Assembly: GCF_907163085.1 (NCBI RefSeq)
Contig: NZ_CAJQTX010000006.1
Location: 248,001-312,000, forward strand
DNA from: Candidatus Accumulibacter sp. ACC003
Lineage (GTDB): Bacteria > Pseudomonadota > Gammaproteobacteria > Burkholderiales > Rhodocyclaceae
Length of the DNA: 64,000 bases
Reading direction: 5' to 3'
Shown: in pieces, positions 56,093 to 64,000 of the stretch
How positions within the stretch are numbered: the stretch's first letter is position 1
Layout of the letters: every line of letters starts with the position of its first letter
Notes under the pieces: model-generated
Told to the model about the DNA's origin: nothing
Database searches by the model: none
Seen by the model: the letters and a program-made list of their open reading frames with translations, nothing else
Made by a program: the position numbers and the translations under genes

Positions 56093-57789
56093 GAGCTATC
56101 GATGGGACGGCTCTGATCGACCGGGATGCCACGCATCTGAGCCAGTCGATCGGTCGCCATCGCCCAGGGCAGAAAGGCACTCAAGTCCGTCGGCGGCAGG
56201 TTGCCGTTGGCGGCGCAGGCCTCCAGATACGCCGTCAGCCAGGTGCGCGGGTTGATTCCCCACAAGCGCAGCGTCAGCAGCAAGCTGAACATCGTCGCGG
56301 CGAGTGCGCCGGACCAGAGACTGCCCGACCCATAGAAGTTCTTGCGTGCGACCACCGGCGTGCGCTGTGCGCGCTCGGCGGCATTATTGTCCATCGCCAC
56401 CTCGGGGCGGTCGACAAAGACGGTCAGGCCGGACCAATGTTTGCGCATGCTTCGCAGCACCTTGCTCGCCGGCATTTTGAGCGCCGGGTTCGCCAGTTCG
56501 CTTTCCCGTTGACTGGCCATTTGCGTGATCGCCTGCCGCAAGGCGCGGTCGCGTTCGGCCCACTGTACTGGGTCGCTACGGACTTCCAGGCGCCGTCCAT
56601 TCAAGTGGTAGAGCTGAGCGATCTGCTCGACCCAGGCCAGTGCCCAGTCCGCGAGCTCCGGATGGGCGTTGGCCAGTTCCAGGAAATCACGCCGCTGATG
56701 TGCCCAGCAGAAAGCCAGAATGAAGTGGTCAAGGACTCGCGCGAGCTTCTTGTAGGCCGAATAGCGATCACAGATGATGACTCCTCCGGCGCTACCGGAG
56801 AGCTCCCGGATCGGCACCGCCGCCGAGCGGCTCGGGTCGAGCACGAAGTGGATGACCGATGGGCCGTGGAACACCCAGAAATACCAGCGATGTCCGACCT
56901 TCCCTTCGGTCTCGGCAAAGACCCGCCAGCGGGTCTCGTCTGCGTGCCACTGTTTCTCGCTGCGTAGTTGGCCAAGCAGTGCTTCTTCAAGCGGCTCGAA
57001 CAGCGGTGCCAAGGCACGCAGTCCGCCGGCCACCGTTCCTGCCGAGAGCGTCAGTCCGTGGTCGGACAAGTCTCGCAGAAGCCGATGCGTCGGCTGGCCG
57101 TACAAGAACTTCGACAGCAGCAGGTGCACCCAGATCGACACGCCGTACTTTCCACGCGGGATCAATCGTGCCGGCGGTGGCGCGGTCAGAATACCCCGCG
57201 CGCCCGAACACTGACAGGTCCGCCGGTAGCGCCGCCGGCAGATCTTCCGGCGGTAGGCCTTGACCTCGATCTCGAGGACTTCACTGTCTTCCGTGCCGGG
57301 AAAGTCGACGTAGCCCAGACCACAGTCCGGGCAATGCGGGCAGTCGATGTCGATGACCTCGATCTGCGTCGGCAAGTGACTTTCCGGGTTCCGCCCGTGA
57401 CCCGCTGCTCCCGGTTGCTGACCTCGAGCTCGCGACGATTTTTGGTCCGCCGCCGGGTTCTTCTCGGCTCCCGAAGAGCGTTCTGACTTGCGACCAAACA
57501 GGCGTTTTTGCAGATCGCGGATCTTGCCCTTGGCCTGCTCCAGTTCGCTGCGCAAGGCCGCCTCGCGCGCCGCCGCTTGCGCCATTTCCACCCGATGAGC
57601 GGCCTCCGATTGCGCCAACCGAACCAGCGCTTGTCGATGTTGGCTCCGCCAGAAGCTGGCCTCCCAGCGGAGCTTGATTTCCTGCTCCTTGGTCAACGTC
57701 ACCAACACCTCGGCGAACGGCGCCACTTGGCGGTGACTTGCCGCCGATCCTCCGCCAATGATGTCCGCACCCGTGTCCATGCGCCGCAT
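56089..57789 (-). CDS. IS66 family transposase TnpC
   Basis: The 566-residue protein has an N-terminal coiled coil and Gly/Arg linker (KRLFGRKSERSSG), a zinc-binding region (CPHCPDCG), and the DDE domain with HADETRWRV, IICDRYSAYKKL and NNAAERAQRTPVV. The C-terminal TLRLWGINPRTWLTAYL is the usual IS66 end. No damage is visible. Confidence 0.93.
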   Translation of the reverse strand: MRRMDTGADIIGGGSAASHRQVAPFAEVLVTLTKEQEIKLRWEASFWRSQHRQALVRLAQSEAAHRVEMAQAAAREAALRSELEQAKGKIRDLQKRLFGRKSERSSGAEKNPAADQKSSRARGQQPGAAGHGRNPESHLPTQIEVIDIDCPHCPDCGLGYVDFPGTEDSEVLEIEVKAYRRKICRRRYRRTCQCSGARGILTAPPPARLIPRGKYGVSIWVHLLLSKFLYGQPTHRLLRDLSDHGLTLSAGTVAGGLRALAPLFEPLEEALLGQLRSEKQWHADETRWRVFAETEGKVGHRWYFWVFHGPSVIHFVLDPSRSAAVPIRELSGSAGGVIICDRYSAYKKLARVLDHFILAFCWAHQRRDFLELANAHPELADWALAWVEQIAQLYHLNGRRLEVRSDPVQWAERDRALRQAITQMASQRESELANPALKMPASKVLRSMRKHWSGLTVFVDRPEVAMDNNAAERAQRTPVVARKNFYGSGSLWSGALAATMFSLLLTLRLWGINPRTWLTAYLEACAANGNLPPTDLSAFLPWAMATDRLAQMRGIPVDQSRPIDSS

Positions 57790-57929
57790 GGTGCCGGATT
57801 TCCGCTGCTGTGTCCAGTCCAGATTTCCGGTCTACCCGCCAATCGCTGACTGAACCACGCCGACCAAAAAAGCGGGGGCTACGGGTTCACCGAATACTTA
57901 CGCCACTTGCCCTGCACCCTCTGTGTTGG

Positions 57930-57945
57930 TATAACGAAAGTTATA
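57930..57945. promoter_or_regulatory. operator/-10 palindrome of the AbrB/Doc pair
   Basis: TATAACGAAAGTTATA is a perfect 6-bp inverted repeat with a GAAA spacer; TATAAC also resembles a -10 box. It lies 23 bp before ATG 57969. The AbrB-type antitoxin probably binds here. Confidence 0.65.
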
Positions 57946-57968
57946 ACATCGACCGTGTGGAGCCTTCC

Positions 57969-58193
57969 ATGACCACCCTCAAGCTTACCCAGATCGGCAA
58001 CTCGCTTGGCCTCATCCTGCCCAGGGAAGTGCTGGCGCGACTCAAGCTGCAGAAGGGCGATACGGTATTCGTGACCGAGGCGGCGAATGGCGTGATGCTG
58101 ACGCCCTACGACCCTGATCTGGACCAGCAACTCGAGATCGGGCGCGAGTTCATGCACGAGTACCGCGACACCTTCCACCAGCTCGCCAAGTGA
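57969..58193 (+). CDS. AbrB/MazE-type antitoxin
   Basis: The 74-residue protein has a swapped-hairpin AbrB DNA-binding domain (LTQIGNSLGLILPREVLARL) and a C-terminal tail (DPDLDQQLEIGREFMHEY) for toxin binding. ATG 57969 follows a palindromic operator. Its stop overlaps the doc start. AbrB-type antitoxins occur with Doc toxins as an alternative to Phd. Confidence 0.88.
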   Translation: MTTLKLTQIGNSLGLILPREVLARLKLQKGDTVFVTEAANGVMLTPYDPDLDQQLEIGREFMHEYRDTFHQLAK

Positions 58194-58579
58194 GCTGGTG
58201 CTGGCTCGACCGGTGCGCGCTCGAATTGTTGCACGACGAGAGCTTGGCCGAGCATGGCGGCGCCAGTGGGCTGCGTGACGAGGGTCTGCTCGAATCCGCG
58301 CTCGCGCGGCCACTGAATCTTGCGCTCTATGGCCAGCCGGATGTGGCCGACCTGGCTGCCGCCTACGGCTTTGGTCTGGCGCGTAACCACCCTTTTGTCG
58401 ACGGCAACAAGCGCGTCGCTTTTCTGGCGGTGGGCCTGTTTCTCGCGCTCAACGGCCGGCGCCTGGTGGCGAGCCACGCCGATGCCACGCTGACCGTGCT
58501 CGCCGTCGCATCGGGCCAGATTGATGAAGCGACGTTCGCGCGCTGGGTGCGCGAGCACAGCGCGCCGCGCCACTCTTGA
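58190..58579 (+). CDS. doc: Doc-type (Fic family) toxin
   Basis: The 129-residue protein has the Doc/Fic motif NHPFVDGNKRVAFLA (about residues 65-79), the active-site loop that in Doc phosphorylates EF-Tu. The GTG start overlaps the antitoxin stop by 4 bp. Length is typical. It lies at the right edge of the mobile region. Confidence 0.88.
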   Translation: MSWCWLDRCALELLHDESLAEHGGASGLRDEGLLESALARPLNLALYGQPDVADLAAAYGFGLARNHPFVDGNKRVAFLAVGLFLALNGRRLVASHADATLTVLAVASGQIDEATFARWVREHSAPRHS

Positions 58580-59275
58580 GCTCGTCCTGCCGGGCGAGCG
58601 AGCGGCGCGGCTCACAGGGGATCGGCATCATCATTAACCGGCTACTCGCCAACGCCATTCTGCTCTCTCTGGTCCGACACAAGTAGGTGGCCGAGTGCGC
58701 GCCTGAATTTGATGGCGCAGGTTGGGTCGGGCTCCTTAGTTGACCGCGCGGCCTAGCGATGGGTAGATGAGCACTGTCTGGAGAGGCCTGAGGGAGGCCT
58801 CATTTGGTGGCTTTCAGCGATGAGCAGACGGTCGCGACTTTTTTTGAAAGCCGACGACGTTAGCCTGGAGCGCTCAGCCGTAAGCGGTCATTCGGCTGCG
58901 CCTGTGGCTTTCTTCGCCTGACCGACCGCTATGCGCCGGCAATCAGCCGGTGGGCGCAGAATGGCGTCGGTCGGCAGCCGGCCACAAGCCGCCGGTCAGT
59001 CATTCAGGGGGAACGACAGCAATGCAGCGAAAGCAGGCGGTGACGTATCATGACGTGGAGATGTGGCCGAGGCAAAATCAGCTCGCAAGAGGCGGTTTGT
59101 TGGCGGGAATTTCTCTCCTCTCTGCAGTCGCTGAAGAATCTACTATCTGACACTAAGAATTTCGCTGCCTTGAGGTTGTTCGTGCCGAGAACTAATGATT
59201 GACCTGCCGCCGCTCGATAGCGATACTCCGCGCAAGCGGTTGGCATCCCTATCCTTGGAAAACGGAAGGAACGAT
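58580..59275. other. 696-bp gap, no recognisable gene
   Basis: It separates the Doc pair from the sulfatase gene. Short open frames lack coding character. The last ~100 bp is less GC-rich and probably holds the sulfatase promoter. Confidence 0.5.
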
Positions 59276-60760
<1,485 letters not shown>

Positions 60761-61417
60761 CCCTTCGACTTGAAAACACGCGGGCAGCCTCCCACGAGGC
60801 GGCCCGCAGCTTTACCTGCGAACCGATTCGAATGTTCGCGACCACCGCTTTACCCCCAGGTGGCGACGGTCGACGTCGAACTCCACAGGCACCGACTTCG
60901 CTTAGATCGTCTTGAAAGGCGCCAACGCCGAACGGCTCTCGCCAGCCTGCTGCGGACGTGGCGCTGAAAAGTCGCAATGACCGTTGATGGCTGGGTTGCC
61001 ACCTGCCCACCAACGCAATCGGACAGGCTCCTCACGACCCGACACCGCCCGTCAGGCTATTGAGAAGCAGACGTCGAACGTTCTGCTTCACCGGCGCGGC
61101 GGGTGAATCGCCTCACCGCAGGCGCATGCAGGTCGCATCGCGATTGTCCAATGCGATATGGTCGGTGACAAGAAACCAAGCTCTTTCTGGTGTGAGCTGC
61201 CCTCAGATTTCGCCTGCCAAGGATGACATAGACTTGAGTCACCCTTAGGAGGCGGGAAATGGACATCCCGAACCAGCGCGTCAGGTCGACCGCAAGATTG
61301 GGCCGTACGTCATGCCACGATGGTGAGCGTCAGACCTTTCTTCCCCGCGGCAACGTTGGTTGCCAAATGCATCCTGATGCCTTGACAACACGCACCGCTG
61401 TGGTTCCTGCGCGACAC
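60761..61417. other. 657-bp gap, no recognisable gene
   Basis: It lies between the sulfatase gene and the convergent DyP peroxidase gene. Short open frames exist on both strands, including one with GGAGG at 61259, but none resembles a known protein. Confidence 0.5.
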
Positions 61418-62881
61418 TCACAAGCCGGCGATGAATTTCAGCGCCGTGACGCTCGGCAGAAAGCAGTAGGCAACCGCCTGCGTAGTCACGAAGTTCGAGA
61501 AGCCGTTGATCCGTAGCGGCGGCCCCTGCGGCTGAGGCATCTCGAATATGCTTCCGGCGGCGTCGTTGTGCCCGATCACGACATCTTTGGAATTGGGATT
61601 GAGCCGGACGGAGCCAACGAATGCAGCGTCGTCCACCCATTGTTTCAGGATGAACTCGTACTGGTTCTCGATGTTGGAGTTGACGAAGTATCCCAGTAAC
61701 CCGCGTTCGATTCCGTCATCCGGCTGGCCAGGAATATAAGTAGGTCCATAGGGCAGCCCGCGCCGTATGAGGCGGTGGCTATTATTGCTCCCACCGGGCC
61801 GTCCTTGGCCCGTTACAGGCTGACCGCGGGGATTGACCCGGCGTATATGCGACCCGACAGGACAACGCAGCCCCCTGGGATCACCCGACCCATCCTGATT
61901 GACGTACTCGAAGTCGTTCAGTCTTTCAGGTGAGATACCCCCTTCGGGTGAGTCCGTATCTGGCGACAGTGCGAGGGGCACGCCATTGCGCCAGCGGCCC
62001 ATGATCTTCGCTGCGAGGAGTTCCGGATTGATCGTGTCCTTGTTGCTCTGCAGGAAGCTTTCGAACCCGACTACGTCCTGCCGCATCATCTTGAAAACCC
62101 CAAAACTGCCGTTCCTCCCGAGCTGCGGTGGTTCTGGGAGGTAATAATTCTCAGCCTCTTCGAGGAGCACGAACAACCATGGCTCGCACGGCTCTTGGTG
62201 GTCGGGTTGAGTGGGTTCCGGTCCGCCGCGAATGGTCGGCGTACTGATAGCATCCACATAGCCGAAGTGAACTTTTGGCACGGGTACCGGTTTGCCGTCC
62301 TGAATTTCGAGGAGGGCCATGCCATCGCCGTGCCAGAGCTGCTCGAACGCACCTCCCTGCTCGAACAGAGCGGTAAGCCGCAGGGCGTAGCTTCGCAGCG
62401 CTTCAAAGCTCAAGGCGTGCAGCGTCACCATGACGTGGTCGCTTCCGGTTCCGAACCCGCCGATCCAGTGCTCCGGCGCATTGAGTCCCTTGTCGCCAAC
62501 CCGCTCGGCGCGCTGCGCCGCCCCCTCAACGAACGCCGTGAAGGACTTGAACGAAAGGGCAGGAACGCGATCGCTTACTTCGAGTGCCACTAACCCAGGC
62601 CACGTGATGCCCACATTGAGGCAATAGTCCGGTCTGCGGCACGGGCTTGCCGACGGGTCATCGCCCGGCCCCGGCGCGAACCCGACCTGCCACTCTTCGG
62701 CAGTCGTGACCTGCGGGGCATCCTTTTCCTCGCCACTTACCAGCCGCCCGAGTAAGGCGCGCGCTGCCGCGGGCGTCTTCACCTTCAGCAGGTAGTATCG
62801 CACCATTGGCATGCGATACCCGCGCAGTATCAAGCCTTGAATGTCTTCGAGATCGAGCTTGCTCGTGCTCATGGCATTCAC
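61418..62881 (-). CDS. DyP-type (dye-decolorizing) heme peroxidase
   Basis: The 487-residue protein matches larger DyP peroxidases. The heme-ligand His is in CPVGSHIRRVNPR, and YGPTYIPGQPDDGIERGLL with a late FILKQWVDDAAF is typical. The catalytic GxxDG motif reads FGYVDAIS (about residue 209), with Ala for the second Gly but the catalytic Asp kept. No signal peptide is visible, so it should be cytosolic. The GTG start at 62881 overlaps the upstream stop (GTGA); ATG 62872 is the alternative. It is the last gene of a unit with two genes of an unknown repeated-module family. Confidence 0.85.
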   Translation of the reverse strand: MNAMSTSKLDLEDIQGLILRGYRMPMVRYYLLKVKTPAAARALLGRLVSGEEKDAPQVTTAEEWQVGFAPGPGDDPSASPCRRPDYCLNVGITWPGLVALEVSDRVPALSFKSFTAFVEGAAQRAERVGDKGLNAPEHWIGGFGTGSDHVMVTLHALSFEALRSYALRLTALFEQGGAFEQLWHGDGMALLEIQDGKPVPVPKVHFGYVDAISTPTIRGGPEPTQPDHQEPCEPWLFVLLEEAENYYLPEPPQLGRNGSFGVFKMMRQDVVGFESFLQSNKDTINPELLAAKIMGRWRNGVPLALSPDTDSPEGGISPERLNDFEYVNQDGSGDPRGLRCPVGSHIRRVNPRGQPVTGQGRPGGSNNSHRLIRRGLPYGPTYIPGQPDDGIERGLLGYFVNSNIENQYEFILKQWVDDAAFVGSVRLNPNSKDVVIGHNDAAGSIFEMPQPQGPPLRINGFSNFVTTQAVAYCFLPSVTALKFIAGL

Positions 62882-63309
62882 CGATGCTCCGCCATGGCCA
62901 ATGTCTTGATGTCGCCAACGCTCAAGTTCGGATAGGCGCTGTAGAAGGCTAGCGGCTCGATATTGTGCGCCTTAACCCATTCGAGCAACGCTTCTGCATT
63001 CTTCGCGACCGGCGTCGGCGGAGGGTCAACAACGTGAGCGAAAATGGTGTCGAAGATTGGGCCGAGATGCTTGGTGAAATCCATGACGTAGTCCCGCAAC
63101 TCGCCGTCATACTCGCTCACAAAGGCGAGTGTCGTTTCGCCCAGAACGACGAATCGCGCGAAGTGCAATGTGCCGATGATATCTGCCGCGTCGAACAGCT
63201 TGGGAATCAGCGGAGGCAGCGTTAGCGCCAGGGTTTGCATGTCGGAGGCCGACTTGACTGGAAAAATCAGGAAGAAAGGTGATTGAACGTTACCGTCTAC
63301 GGTGCCCAT
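62878..63309 (-). CDS. unknown protein with one copy of a ~100-residue module
   Basis: The 143-residue protein is not recognised. It contains IIGTLHFARFVVLGETTLAF, then LGPIFDTIFAHVVDPPPTPV, KNAEALLEWVKAHNIEP and YPNLSVGDIKTLA. The same order of motifs is found in the next gene upstream, so the two are paralogues. It overlaps the DyP gene by 4 bp and probably works with the peroxidase. No signal peptide or membrane segment is visible. Confidence 0.7.
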   Translation of the reverse strand: MGTVDGNVQSPFFLIFPVKSASDMQTLALTLPPLIPKLFDAADIIGTLHFARFVVLGETTLAFVSEYDGELRDYVMDFTKHLGPIFDTIFAHVVDPPPTPVAKNAEALLEWVKAHNIEPLAFYSAYPNLSVGDIKTLAMAEHR

Positions 63310-63378
63310 GATCTCTCCATGCCAGGCCGAAGGGTTGGTTTTCGCACAGCGCGGCTGCAGCGGGCCGTCGCAATCGCA

Positions 63379-64000
63379 CTAGCCGGGAAGGAGCGCGTTC
63401 ACGTCTTGCACGGTCAACCCGGGATAGGCCTTATAGAACCCGATCGGTTGCAGGTCGCGTGCTGCCACCCACTCGGCCAACGCATCGGCATTCTTTGCGC
63501 TTGGCGTGGGTGGCGGGTCGATGACAAACTTGAACAAAAGGTCGAAGATCGGCCCGAGCTTCTCCGCAAAATCCTGGATGTACTTGTCGAAGGGACCGTC
63601 GTAGACGGTGAAGAAGCCCAGCTTGCTGTCCTCGAGCGGAACGAAGTGGGCGAAATGCAACGTTCCAACCGTATCCGACCCATTGACCAGCGTGGAGCCT
63701 GCCACGCGAAATACCACCTGTTCCAACGCGAGCTCGGCCACCTTCCCCTTGAGCGGCATGATGACCAGGAATGGAAGCTGCTCGCTCGCACCGGTAACAC
63801 CCGCCGCCGCCGCTTGGGACTTGATTTCTCGCACTGTGGCGGTCGGATTGGACGTATACACAGCGACAGGGTCCAGCGCATGCGCACGTGTCCATTGGAT
63901 GAATGCGTCGGCATTGTCGGCCACGGGCGCGGGCGGCGGGCTCTCCAGGCAGCCGAGTATGGCGTCAAATACCGGCCCAGCTTGCTTGGCGAGATGTCCA
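63379..64000 (-). CDS. unknown repeated-module protein (5' partial)
   Basis: The frame is open to the right edge, so the start lies outside. The visible ~207 residues hold one complete module (VGTLHFAHFVPLEDSKLGF, LGPIFDLLFKFVIDPPPTPS, NADALAEWVAARDL, YPGLTVQDV) and the last part of another at the edge (AGPVFDAILGCLESPPPAP then NADAFIQWTRAHALDP). It is therefore a tandem-repeat protein related to the gene at 62878-63309, in the same direction as the DyP gene. Function is unknown. Confidence 0.7.
   Translation of the reverse strand, partial: GHLAKQAGPVFDAILGCLESPPPAPVADNADAFIQWTRAHALDPVAVYTSNPTATVREIKSQAAAAGVTGASEQLPFLVIMPLKGKVAELALEQVVFRVAGSTLVNGSDTVGTLHFAHFVPLEDSKLGFFTVYDGPFDKYIQDFAEKLGPIFDLLFKFVIDPPPTPSAKNADALAEWVAARDLQPIGFYKAYPGLTVQDVNALLPG

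Larger units (their letters stand above)
55186..57901. mobile_element. IS66-type element carrying DUF4338 instead of TnpA/TnpB (2,716 bp)
   Basis: Terminal inverted repeats of 24 bp with two mismatches (GTAAGTATTCGG..AACCCGTAGC at 55186-55209 and inverted at 57878-57901) begin with GTAA, as IS66 elements do. The 8-bp flanks differ (GTCTGGTC and GCCACTTG), so no target duplication remains. It carries only TnpC and DUF4338 genes. Confidence 0.92.

Noticed and set aside
55265-56116. 283-codon plus-strand frame opposite the second DUF4338 gene
   Set aside because: It is a shadow frame; the minus-strand protein shares motifs with the other DUF4338 protein.
49734-57901. Druantia anti-phage system
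   Set aside because: Two DruA-domain genes are present, but no DruB-DruE or DruH genes; both lie inside complete insertion elements next to transposase genes.

Overview
The window is high-GC DNA with short intergenic gaps and compact operons. Gene content (CheR-PAS and GGDEF/EAL signalling, a HisQMP-type amino-acid ABC transporter, NnrU, Mla-type MCE genes, DUF3300/DUF2950 and DUF2092 exported proteins) suggests a betaproteobacterium, perhaps of the Rhodocyclales/Accumulibacter kind. This assignment rests on gene content and composition only; there is no rRNA or tRNA gene in the window.

Positions 1-34,600 are mostly chromosomal backbone. A CheR-PAS protein overlaps a PAS-GGDEF-EAL protein, followed by rlmD. 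A convergent pair of exported DUF3300/DUF2950 genes comes next. Then an arginine/ornithine catabolic locus: arginase and ornithine cyclodeaminase, divergent from an Lrp/AsnC regulator, with a basic-amino-acid ABC transporter operon alongside. That transporter looks damaged: an in-frame TGA in the binding protein and Gly-to-Asp at the first glycine of the ATPase Walker A. After it come an MCE lipoprotein/MlaD/MlaE cluster without its ATPase, a DEDDh exonuclease with its cNMP/CBS/nucleotidyltransferase partner, a diguanylate cyclase, a LysR gene divergent from an AhpD-like gene and a flavin/2Fe-2S fusion oxidoreductase, a GST, a small toxin-antitoxin island between duplicated sequence, a PQQ-type sugar dehydrogenase, DUF2092 and Gly/His/Tyr-rich exported proteins, NnrU, an RNase Z-like hydrolase and a Kef-type antiporter.

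Positions 35,300-58,600 are an accessory region of nested mobile DNA. It is bracketed by ParDE (35.3-35.9 kb) and an AbrB/Doc toxin-antitoxin pair (58.0-58.6 kb). An IS91-like element with its own tyrosine recombinase lies beside an integrative-element core: integrase, DUF1845 protein, SSB, a PD-(D/E)XK RecE-like nuclease, RecT, small proteins and a giant N6-methylase/helicase. The integrase is split by an ISAs1-family IS (1,284 bp, 18-bp perfect inverted repeats, 10-bp target duplication). The methylase/helicase is split by a 2.8-kb element carrying a DUF4338 (DruA-like) gene plus a DDE transposase. A truncated IS1634-like transposase follows, cut by a second, unrelated element that also pairs DUF4338 with a transposase (IS66 TnpC).

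The most unusual signal is in the leaders of the integrative-element genes. Three carry an H-type pseudoknot with a covarying stem, an invariant 7-nt loop (TAGCTGG) and a downstream CAGC, each ending about 72-74 nt before the start codon. Most of the genes also have a hairpin, several with a T tract, directly before a GGAGG ribosome-binding site. This looks like shared RNA-level (attenuator-like) control.

Positions 58,600-64,000 hold an internally deleted arylsulfatase, a DyP-type peroxidase and two genes of an unfamiliar family built from a repeated module of about 100 residues; the last one runs off the right edge.
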